Shown here: positions 1-5,982 of the stretch, piece after piece | How positions within the stretch are numbered: the first letter of the stretch is position 1 | Layout: the number at the start of each line of letters is the position of its first letter | Origin: Spirochaetaceae bacterium | GTDB taxonomy: Bacteria > Spirochaetota > Spirochaetia > Treponematales > Treponemataceae | Length of the DNA stretch: 9,636 nt | Direction of reading: 5' to 3' | Assembly: GCA_031285525.1 (NCBI GenBank) | Contig: JAITWB010000197.1 | Coordinates: 1 to 9,636, forward strand | Translations under genes and position numbers: made by a program | Notes under the pieces: generated by a model | What the model was told of the DNA's origin: nothing | Databases searched by the model: none | The model's input: the letters and a program-made list of their open reading frames with translations, nothing else

Positions 1-2
1 AG

Positions 3-362
3 CGGAAGATTATGGGCGGCGGGCTTCGGCAGGCGGGAATTCTGGCGGCTGCGGGGCTTATATCCCTCAAGGAGATGCGGCTGCGTCTCGACGGCGATCA
101 TGAAAACGCAAAGCTTCTCGCTTCAAAGCTCAGCGCTCTTTCGGGGATAGCCGTGGCTTTTGAACCCCAGATAAACATGGTGTACTTTACTTTTGAGGAC
201 AGAACCATAGACACCGAAGCCTTTGTCTCCTATATGGCGGAACAGGGTATACTGATTAACGGCGCGCCCATTGGAATGCCTGTGCGTCTGGTCACTCACC
301 ATTGGATCGCCAGAGAGCATATCGACCGGACTATAGCTGCGGTGGCGGAGTTCCTCAAATAG
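3..362 (+). CDS. ltaE: low-specificity L-threonine aldolase, C-terminal part (5' truncated by window)
   Basis: This is the end of a PLP-dependent aldolase that cleaves L-threonine or L-allo-threonine to glycine and acetaldehyde in the cytoplasm. The reading frame is open from the window edge and starts with RKIMGGGLRQAGILAAAGL, the conserved segment that follows the PLP lysine in beta-eliminating-lyase/threonine aldolase proteins. The small C-terminal domain follows and includes the MPVRLVTHHWI stretch, where threonine aldolases have R-[LF]-V-T-H. About 119 residues are visible; the family is about 340 long, so the PLP lysine and N-terminal two thirds lie upstream. The ATG at position 12 is an internal methionine, not a start. 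The stop lies 17 bp before the CDF transporter start, which suggests one transcript. Family assignment is firm; exact substrate preference cannot be read from this part. Confidence 0.88.
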   Translation, partial: RKIMGGGLRQAGILAAAGLISLKEMRLRLDGDHENAKLLASKLSALSGIAVAFEPQINMVYFTFEDRTIDTEAFVSYMAEQGILINGAPIGMPVRLVTHHWIAREHIDRTIAAVAEFLK

Positions 363-379
363 GGCATAGGGTGAGAGTC

Positions 380-1312
380 ATGAATATAGATGAACGGCAA
401 AAGCTCATCACTCTGGCGGGGATAATTGCCTTTGGCGGAAACTTACTGCTTGCCGGGCTCAAGATAGTTGCTGGAAGTATAACAGGAAGTCTCGCCGTTA
501 TCGGAGACGGTATCGATTCGTCAACGGATGTGATTATCGCCTGTATGACCCTGGTTATCAGCAGGATTATTTCCCGTCCCTCGGATAAGGATCATCCATG
601 GGGTCATGGCAGGGCGGAAACGACTGCCACTATGGTGCTTTCGTTTCTCATTTTTTTTGCAGGAGCCCAGCTCGGTGTTTCTGCGGTAAAGCAGCTTTTT
701 TCCGGAGAAGTCTCTCCTGCGCCGGATATGCTTGCCATAATTGTCACGGCGGTGTCGGTTGTGGGTAAGGGTATTCTGGCGTTCACCCAGTTTCGGCTGG
801 GTAAGAAGGCTGCCAGTTCCATGGTTCTTGCCAATGCCCAGAATATGCGGAACGATATTGTTATCTCCTTTTCGGTTCTTGCAGGGCTTGCTGCGGCTCG
901 TATATTCGGTATGCCCATACTCGATGCCATTACTGCGGCGGCGGTAAGCCTTTGGGTTATGAAAAACGCCGTCACTATATTCATGGAGATGAATACGGAG
1001 CTGATGGACGGAAACCCCGATAATACCATGTATGCGGAGCTTTTCGCCTCAATTCTTGCGGTGGATGGTGTCCGTAATCCCCACCGAGCCAGAATACGGA
1101 AGATCGCTTCCCGGTGGGATATCGATGTCGATATTGAGGTTGATGCCGAATTGACGGTTCATCAGGCTCATGATATAGCCGAGAAGGTTGAGAAGTCTGT
1201 ACGCCGAACCATCCCGGATGTATACGATATAGTGGTTCATGTTGAACCCTATGGACACCGGAAACACCATCCCCGGGAGCAGTACGGACTCTCTCAGAAG
1301 GATATCGATTAG
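380..1312 (+). CDS. cation diffusion facilitator (CDF) metal exporter, probably Mn(II)-type
   Basis: A 310-residue inner-membrane transporter of the CDF family, which exports divalent metals in exchange for protons. Hydrophobic segments fill roughly residues 10-215, and a cytoplasmic ferredoxin-like dimerisation domain follows (about 220-295, ending IVVHVEP). The TM2 site is DSSTD (D46, D50). HPWGHGRAE (72-80) matches the HPFGHGRAE loop of CDF proteins. The TM5 site reads NMRND (N155, D159), so Asn replaces the His of zinc-type CDFs; from memory, Asn/Asp here is typical of MntE-like manganese exporters. I chose ATG 380 because the open frame back to 302 runs through the aldolase gene and adds no CDF-like sequence; a GTG at 371 is an alternative, and no strong ribosome site is seen. 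The stop is 1 bp before the next gene's ATG. Confidence 0.9.
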   Translation: MNIDERQKLITLAGIIAFGGNLLLAGLKIVAGSITGSLAVIGDGIDSSTDVIIACMTLVISRIISRPSDKDHPWGHGRAETTATMVLSFLIFFAGAQLGVSAVKQLFSGEVSPAPDMLAIIVTAVSVVGKGILAFTQFRLGKKAASSMVLANAQNMRNDIVISFSVLAGLAAARIFGMPILDAITAAAVSLWVMKNAVTIFMEMNTELMDGNPDNTMYAELFASILAVDGVRNPHRARIRKIASRWDIDVDIEVDAELTVHQAHDIAEKVEKSVRRTIPDVYDIVVHVEPYGHRKHHPREQYGLSQKDID

Positions 1313-1313
1313 T

Positions 1314-1958
1314 ATGAAATACCTGATTGTTTCTGATATTCACGGATCATTCACTTTTGCCGAGCAGGCGGTGGAGCGGTTCAATGCACTCAACGCCGAT
1401 TACCTTATTCTGCTGGGGGATATTCTCTACCACGGTCCCCGGAATCCCTTGCCGGAAGGACATAACCCTCAGGCTGTGGCGGATTTGTTGAATCGCTATG
1501 CAGACAGGATTATCGCCGTTCGGGGGAATTGTGATGCCGAGATAGACCAGATGCTGCTGCACTTTCCCTGCATGGGGGACTATTGCGTTATAGTTGATGA
1601 GGGGCGCACTCTTTTTGCTACCCACGGGCATATTTTTCACGAGGGGAATCTTCCGCCTCTTCCCGAAGGGAGTATCTTTCTTTCGGGGCATACCCATGTC
1701 TGGAGGGCGGAGCAGGCTGTGACGAAAGACGGGAAGGGGATTATCCTCTGCAATCCCGGCTCAATCTCACTGCCTAAGTCGGGAGTCCAGCCGAAGGGAC
1801 AGCTTGCCGAAGGGGAAAGCCCCAAGCGCATTTATGCGCCGCGAACCTATGCGGTGTATTCTTCAGGGGAGATCGCTATACAGGATCTCGACGCTGAGGA
1901 TCCGGAATGTAGCATATTTCATCTTCACATACCAGAAGTCCCTCGCTGCAAAGGCTGA
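1314..1958 (+). CDS. yfcE: YfcE-type metallophosphodiesterase
   Basis: A 214-residue soluble calcineurin-like phosphoesterase of the YfcE/MJ0936 type, which hydrolyses phosphodiester bonds using a dinuclear metal centre. All metal-ligand motifs are present: SDIHG (D8, H10), GDILYH (D36, H40), GNCD (N72, D74), THGH (H104, H106) and GHTH (H126, H128). The physiological substrate is unknown. ATG 1314 is preferred because MKYLIVSDIHG begins exactly at the first beta strand and an AGAAGGA site lies about 11 nt upstream, inside the CDF gene; the frame is open upstream only within that gene. E. coli YfcE is about 184 residues. Here a tail of about 26 residues (from IQDLD on) extends antisense into the 3' end of the mutY-like gene. 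Confidence 0.88.
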   Translation: MKYLIVSDIHGSFTFAEQAVERFNALNADYLILLGDILYHGPRNPLPEGHNPQAVADLLNRYADRIIAVRGNCDAEIDQMLLHFPCMGDYCVIVDEGRTLFATHGHIFHEGNLPPLPEGSIFLSGHTHVWRAEQAVTKDGKGIILCNPGSISLPKSGVQPKGQLAEGESPKRIYAPRTYAVYSSGEIAIQDLDAEDPECSIFHLHIPEVPRCKG

Positions 1959-2757
1959 GAGCGGCTTTTCGGATACGATCCATATCGATTCCTTCTTTTT
2001 CAGCTATATATGAAAGTGACAGTTTATTACCGTACTCAGGGGCGGGATCTTCCAAGATGAAGGTCTCGTCAGAGGTAAGGGCCTCATCGGAGATGAGGGC
2101 TCGTAGTATGGCTCCTCTCGCTTGCCTGAGGGAGCCGTCGAATTTGCTTTGCTTCGCATAAGAGCTGCTGCGGCGGCTCGGGTTTTTCACGCTTTTTTTG
2201 AGCGCCGCGCCGTAGTCCATGAGGGCGTAATACCATTCCCGGGGATGTTCCCTGTCCAGGGTTTGTTCGATCAAGGGCAGGAGTTCCTTGTCGTCTACCT
2301 TTTCGGCGTCGGGAAAAAAGAAGAAGATGTATACCGAGCGTATGTTGGTTTCGATAAAAACCTCAGGGGAACCGAAGGCGAAGGCTGCCACTGCTCTTGC
2401 CGTGTAGGGGCCGATGCCGGGGAGGGCGTCGAGTTCGTCGGGATCCCGGGGAAACACGCCGCCTGATTTTTCGGTGACTATGCGGCAGGCTTCCTGTAAG
2501 AATCGCGCCCGGCGGTTATAGCCGAGTCCGTTCCAGAGGCGCAAGACTTCGGGGAGGGATGCTTTGGCGAGGCTTGAAGCATTCGGGAAGGCTTCGAGCC
2601 AGGCGGTGTATTTCGGGATGACCCGTTCGGTCTGGGTTTGCTGGAGCATTATCTCGGAAACAAGGATTTCGTAGGGGTCGGAGGTTTCCCGCCAGGGGAA
2701 GCGCCGTGGGTTACGGCGGTAGTTATCCCAGATCGCCTGCCGGAATTCGTTTAGCAT
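1876..2757 (-). CDS. MutY/EndoIII-superfamily DNA glycosylase, clusterless, with winged-helix-like C terminus
   Basis: A 293-residue helix-hairpin-helix GPD DNA glycosylase, acting in base-excision repair. MutY-like features are RRFPWRET (18-25), SEIMLQQTQ (34-42, E35 equivalent to the catalytic Glu of MutY), WNGLGYNRRA (75-84) and the HhH motif LPGIGPYTA (112-120). Two departures stand out. The position of the catalytic Asp is Glu (FIETNIRSV, E136), and the four Fe-S cysteines after MDYGA are absent; the region reads KKSVKNPSRR instead. Residues from about 205 (KFDGSLRQARG) to the end look like a small winged-helix domain, not the NUDIX-like 8-oxoG recognition domain of true MutY. These features suggest a separate clusterless subfamily, so A/G-mismatch specificity should not be assumed. 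Its ATG overlaps the upstream gene's stop (ATGCTAA), implying translational coupling. Confidence 0.85.
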   Translation of the reverse strand: MLNEFRQAIWDNYRRNPRRFPWRETSDPYEILVSEIMLQQTQTERVIPKYTAWLEAFPNASSLAKASLPEVLRLWNGLGYNRRARFLQEACRIVTEKSGGVFPRDPDELDALPGIGPYTARAVAAFAFGSPEVFIETNIRSVYIFFFFPDAEKVDDKELLPLIEQTLDREHPREWYYALMDYGAALKKSVKNPSRRSSSYAKQSKFDGSLRQARGAILRALISDEALTSDETFILEDPAPEYGNKLSLSYIAEKEGIDMDRIRKAALSLCSEGLLVCEDEICYIPDPQRRDPV

Positions 2758-3320
2758 GAGACGTTTACGAGCTTCCTGTAGGCAAGGGCGTCGAGGATGA
2801 TGGCGCTTACTTCCTGGGCGTTGATGGAGTCTGTTTCGATTATCAGGTCTGCAAAGTCAAAGTCGTTGTTGTCGATATCGTAGAGGCCTTTGTAGCGGCG
2901 GGAGTCTTCTTCGTCCCTCATTCGGGTGAATTCGGTGATCTCGTCGAGGGAACTCTGTTCACGCTGGTATATCCGGCAGGCGCGTATTCCGTGGGACGCT
3001 TTGAGGTAGACCTTAAAGTCGGCGTCTTCCAGCATCCAGATTGCCAGGCGGGAGGCGAGGACCGAGGATTGTTCACGGGCATAGGCGACTTGCCGGGCAT
3101 CGACTTCACGGTCAAAGCTGTCGTCGGTTTTTGCCTTCTCGATAATGTCTTTAAGTGAGAGGGACATCTCCTCGGCAAGACTGCGGAAGGTAAAATTGAC
3201 CACCGGGATGCCGAGCTGTTCTGCGACAAGGGTGCTGACGGTGGTGTTTCCGCAGCCGCTTTTTCCGGAAATCGCTATTCTCAGTTCTTTTCCCTGGGGG
3301 ATTGTATAGGTACATGCCAT
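2751..3320 (-). CDS. cytidylate-kinase-like NMP kinase with altered P-loop
   Basis: A 189-residue P-loop protein resembling the short, archaeal-type cytidylate kinases that phosphorylate CMP/dCMP with ATP. Seen: ISGKSGCGNTT at residues 17-27 in the Walker A position, a VVNFTFRSLAEE segment like the CMP-binding region, SSVLASRLAIWML (about 85-97), a LID-like RACRIYQRE stretch (about 112-120) and a DNNDFDFADLIIETD C-terminal segment typical of this group. The Walker A lysine is replaced by Asn (N25, codon AAC), so catalytic activity is uncertain. ATG 3320 is preceded by GGAG at a good distance. It lies between yicC (19 bp gap) and the mutY-like gene (7 bp overlap) in a cotranscribed group. Calling it a kinase is by family resemblance; it could be a regulatory or nucleotide-sensing relative. 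Confidence 0.75.
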   Translation of the reverse strand: MACTYTIPQGKELRIAISGKSGCGNTTVSTLVAEQLGIPVVNFTFRSLAEEMSLSLKDIIEKAKTDDSFDREVDARQVAYAREQSSVLASRLAIWMLEDADFKVYLKASHGIRACRIYQREQSSLDEITEFTRMRDEEDSRRYKGLYDIDNNDFDFADLIIETDSINAQEVSAIILDALAYRKLVNVSC

Positions 3321-3339
3321 GGTGGCTTCTCCTTAAAGG

Positions 3340-4236
3340 CTATTCAATATTGCGGATCTGCTCCCGTATGTTTTCGAGAGCGTCCTTTGCGTCGATCACC
3401 TCTTTGCCGACTTCCAGGATCTGGTTTTTCGAGCCGATGGTGTTTATCTCCCGGTTTATCTCCTGGCAGATGAAGTCTATCTTCTTTCCAGGGGCGGGAT
3501 TGTGTTCGATTTCCTGACGCAGGGCTGAAAGGTGGCTGCCCAACCGCACTGCTTCTTCGTTTATCGTGTACTTCATCAGCATGGCGGCTGTTTCCTGCAT
3601 GACCCGCTGTTCGTCCACGGCATCTCCTAAAAGCTCCTTGAAGCGGGCGGTGATGTTGTCCTTAAACAGCTTTTCCATTTCGGGCATCCATGAGGTGATG
3701 GTTTCCAGGGATTTCTCGATTCGCGCGGTCATGGCAAGGATGTCCTGTGTGAGGTTTTCTCCCTCACGTTTCCGGTCGTCGTCGAATTCGGTGAGAGCTT
3801 GAGTGAGTACCGGTTCTATCCACTGCCAGTATGTTTCGGGGTCGCTTTCCCGTTCGGAGCGGAGAACTCCCTCCTGAGCGACGATGAGGCTGAGGGGAAC
3901 TGCATCTTTGTGCCCCAGGTGACGGGCTATCTGTTCTATTGCGTCATGGTAGTTCTTTGCCGCATTGATGTCGGGGCTTACCGTCATGGACGATGAGTTT
4001 TCCCGTATGCGGATGTTGATGTCAACCTTGCCCCGCTGGATGCGATCCTTTGCGGCGTCCCTTACTCGGGATTCGATCCTGCCGAGAAAGCCCGGCATAT
4101 AGACCGAAAGGTCGAGGAATCGGGAGTTGTAGCTCTTTATTTCTATAGAAAGAACCCGTTCTTCAGCGCCTTCCCGTGGGTTTGCGCTGGTTTCGCCGGA
4201 TATTTCTTTGTATGCGTAACCGGTCATACTTTTCAT
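3340..4236 (-). CDS. yicC: YicC/YloC family endoribonuclease
   Basis: A 298-residue member of the YicC/YloC family; E. coli YicC and B. subtilis YloC have been reported as endoribonucleases. The N terminus MKSMTGYA matches the family's MI[RK]SMTGFG-type start, the middle has the conserved EIKSYNSRFLD (about 32-42), and the C terminus carries the signature segments IDFICQEINREINTIGSK and the final EVIDAKDALENIREQIRNIE. Length agrees with the usual 290 or so. No signal peptide or membrane segment is visible, so it is cytoplasmic. Its Shine-Dalgarno-like AAGGA overlaps the murC stop codon (TAAGGA) about 10 nt before the ATG, so its translation probably follows murC on one mRNA. Confidence 0.93.
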   Translation of the reverse strand: MKSMTGYAYKEISGETSANPREGAEERVLSIEIKSYNSRFLDLSVYMPGFLGRIESRVRDAAKDRIQRGKVDINIRIRENSSSMTVSPDINAAKNYHDAIEQIARHLGHKDAVPLSLIVAQEGVLRSERESDPETYWQWIEPVLTQALTEFDDDRKREGENLTQDILAMTARIEKSLETITSWMPEMEKLFKDNITARFKELLGDAVDEQRVMQETAAMLMKYTINEEAVRLGSHLSALRQEIEHNPAPGKKIDFICQEINREINTIGSKNQILEVGKEVIDAKDALENIREQIRNIE

Positions 4237-4249
4237 TCTGTATAATTCC

Positions 4250-5689
4250 TTAGTTCTGAAAATAGCTGAACAAAGCCTGCCCGAGTTTCCAGTTGTCCCC
4301 GGCGCCCATGGTGACGAAGAGGTCTCCCTTTTTCAGACTTCCGCGGAGATAGGATTCAGCATCCATGATCTCCTCGAAGTACTTTACATTGGGATGCTTG
4401 CACTGTGTCTTGGCATAGAGCTTCTTTCCTGTCACATTGCCGTTGTACTTCTCACGGGCAGAACCGTATATCTTATGGAGGACTACCTCGTCGGCTGCGC
4501 CGAATGAGGAAGCGAATTCGTTGAGCAACGCCGCTGTGCGGGTATAGGTATGAGACATGAAGTCCACTACGAGCCTTCGTCCGGGGTAGAATTCCTTTAA
4601 GCCTGCAAGGGTGGTTGCAATTGCCGTGGGATGGTGTCCGTAGTCGTCGATAAAGAGGATGCCAGCAGCGCTTCCTATCACTTCGGATCTTCGTTTTGCT
4701 CCCCGAAAGGCAAGGAGTCCTGTACGGATCTTCTCCATATCGCTGCCGGTAAGCGCTCCGTTCTTTTCCCGCACCAGAGCCATAGACAGGGCAACAGCGC
4801 CGGCGGCGTTGAGGACGTTGTGCCGCCCCGGTACGCTTAAGCGGAATTCTCCGGGAAAGCCTGAGAGGGTAAAGACCTGTTTCTCGTTTTTTATGCCCTT
4901 ATAGGTTAATTTGAAGTCCCCCATGGCTTTCTCGCCGTAGCCGATGTAGACCAGGTCGGGGCGGTCGGTGAAGATGAACTTGACCGCTTCGACACAGCCC
5001 GGATCGTCGGCGCAGTAGATGATCTCGCTAAAGTCGGGGAGGAGTTCTATGTATTCCTTAAAGGCTCCGAGTATTGACTCGTAGGTGGGGTAGTAATCCT
5101 GATGATCGCTTTCAATGCTGGTGAGCAGTATCTTTCTGGGATGGAAGTGAAGAAAGTTCCGCTGATACTCACAGGTTTCTGCAACGAAATAGTCGTGTCC
5201 CATGTTGAGGGTGCAGCTGTCATCAAAGCTGGTGATTACGCTCCCTGCAAGTACCTGGGCGGGGAAGTTCAGTTCCTTGAGGATGGTTCCGGTGAGTCCT
5301 GTGGTGGTGGTCGTGCCGTGTACTCCTGCGATGCCGCAGCTGTAAGAGGCCGCCGACAATGCCCCTAAGGCTTCGGAGTATAGCATACAGGGGATACCCA
5401 TCTGTGCGGCGGCTATCAGTTCCGGGTTTTCTCCGGGTTTATACGCCGAAGAGTAGACCACTAAGGCTATGTCCCCGGTAATGTTTTCCGCATTGAAGGG
5501 GGTAACCGGGGGGATGTTGAGTTTTTCCAGGATTTCGTCGGTATAAAACCGCTCGGCAACGTCGCTTCCAGACAGAATGGCGCCACGGGAACTGCATATT
5601 TCAGCAAGGGCGGTCATTCCTGTCCCTTTTATTCCAACAAAGTGGAGGCGATATCCCTTCATGTCTTCGGGTAGTGTGATATCTGTCAT
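4250..5689 (-). CDS. murC: UDP-N-acetylmuramate--L-alanine ligase, P-loop lysine absent
   Basis: MurC adds L-alanine to UDP-N-acetylmuramic acid using ATP, the first step of the peptidoglycan stem peptide, in the cytoplasm. From ATG 5689 it is 479 residues. Visible are the Rossmann N-terminal domain with GIKGTGM (19-25), AGVHGTTTTTG (121-131), VAETCEYQRNF (169-179), ESDHQDYY (193-200), GRHNVLNAAG (288-297), IDDYGHHP (347-354) and HTYTRTAALL (380-389). DDYGHHP and HTYTR favour MurC over the recycling ligase Mpl. The usual GKTTTT Walker A lysine is Thr (T126, ACG). The open frame extends to 5848, but residues before MTDITLP are unlike the family. An internal ATG at 5662 (MKGYRLHF) is a second candidate start. 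It is the first gene of the murC-yicC-kinase-mutY group. Confidence 0.92.
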   Translation of the reverse strand: MTDITLPEDMKGYRLHFVGIKGTGMTALAEICSSRGAILSGSDVAERFYTDEILEKLNIPPVTPFNAENITGDIALVVYSSAYKPGENPELIAAAQMGIPCMLYSEALGALSAASYSCGIAGVHGTTTTTGLTGTILKELNFPAQVLAGSVITSFDDSCTLNMGHDYFVAETCEYQRNFLHFHPRKILLTSIESDHQDYYPTYESILGAFKEYIELLPDFSEIIYCADDPGCVEAVKFIFTDRPDLVYIGYGEKAMGDFKLTYKGIKNEKQVFTLSGFPGEFRLSVPGRHNVLNAAGAVALSMALVREKNGALTGSDMEKIRTGLLAFRGAKRRSEVIGSAAGILFIDDYGHHPTAIATTLAGLKEFYPGRRLVVDFMSHTYTRTAALLNEFASSFGAADEVVLHKIYGSAREKYNGNVTGKKLYAKTQCKHPNVKYFEEIMDAESYLRGSLKKGDLFVTMGAGDNWKLGQALFSYFQN

Positions 5690-5696
5690 CCCTTCT

Positions 5697-5725
5697 ATAA
5701 TACCCGAAAAAGCGCATTCGGGCAA
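5697..5725 (-). promoter_or_regulatory. putative murC promoter with overlapping inverted repeat
   Basis: On the minus strand TTGCCC (5720-5725) and TATTAT (5697-5702) are separated by 17 bp, a sigma70-like arrangement. The inverted repeat CCCGAA/TTCGGG (5703-5708 and 5717-5722, 8-nt loop) fills the space between the two hexamers, overlapping the -35 box and abutting the -10 box. Expected initiation near 5690 would leave almost no leader before ATG 5689. Predicted from sequence only. Confidence 0.4.
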
Positions 5726-5733
5726 GGGAAATT

Positions 5734-5822
5734 CGCCGCTTAAAAGATTCAGCGGCGGAAGGGTTGAACAGCTCCGTCCCCCAAAAGGCTGGAAGCGGAA
5801 AGACGGTAAACACCGACTGTTC
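5734..5822. other. intergenic hairpins upstream of murC
   Basis: The non-coding stretch between murC and the GH8 gene holds a 7-bp stem CGCCGCT/AGCGGCG (5734-5740, 5751-5757). It also holds two nested pairings, GAACAG/CTGTTC (5766-5771, 5817-5822) and CCGTC/GACGG (5774-5778, 5802-5806). A minus-strand frame is open here, but its translation resembles no family I know. This could be structured RNA, an operator region or decayed sequence; no function can be assigned. Confidence 0.3.
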
Positions 5823-5852
5823 CCTGGGGTAGGAACGGAACTGCTCACAAGG

Positions 5853-5977
5853 GAGAAGTGAAAAATGAGAAATGAGAAAATAGAAATGAGAAGATCTTCT
5901 GTTTCATTTCTATTTTCTACCTTTTCTCTTCTCTTTATTCTCTCCTACCTTTTCTCCTTTCTCTTTTCTCACTTCTC
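5853..5977. repeat. purine/pyrimidine-asymmetric imperfect inverted repeat; possible terminator
   Basis: The plus strand switches from almost pure purine (about 5849-5895) to almost pure pyrimidine (about 5896-5980). A perfect 15-bp inverted repeat AGAAAATAGAAATGA (5875-5889 and 5904-5918) surrounds a 14-nt centre that contains the palindrome GAAGATCTTC. Outer arms GAGAAGTG (5853-5860) and CACTTCTC (5970-5977) also pair. The arm nearer the GH8 gene is about 35 nt longer and contains repeated AGAGAA/GAGAAAAGG units. It begins 5 bp past the GH8 stop, and on that strand the stem is followed by a T-rich run, so it may terminate GH8 transcription. Its size and repetitive composition also suggest a small dispersed repeat. 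Confidence 0.6.
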
Positions 5978-5982
5978 TTTGT

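Noticed and set aside
302..379. 26-residue N-terminal extension of the CDF transporter from ATG 302
   Set aside because: It lies inside the aldolase gene in another frame and encodes no membrane or CDF-like sequence; the family start fits ATG 380.
604..1029. 141-codon minus-strand open frame opposite the CDF gene
   Set aside because: Antisense shadow of a well-supported gene; no motif, ribosome site or family likeness.
2310..2330. Possible frameshift at the A-rich run encoding FFFF in the mutY-like gene
   Set aside because: Frame and family likeness continue unbroken on both sides (FIETNIRSV before, PDAEKVDDKELLP after).
2122..2466. 114-codon plus-strand open frame opposite the mutY-like gene
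   Set aside because: Antisense shadow with Arg/Ala/Gly-rich composition and no start signal.
5690..5848. 53-residue N-terminal extension of MurC, or a separate small protein in this stretch
   Set aside because: The residues are Pro/Ser-rich and unlike MurC, which begins just before the Rossmann strand; promoter-like hexamers lie inside the stretch. Alternative-frame peptides here resemble nothing known.
5849..5980. CRISPR array or microsatellite interpretation of the purine/pyrimidine tract
   Set aside because: There are no regularly spaced identical repeats with spacers and no fixed unit; the arrangement is an inverted repeat.
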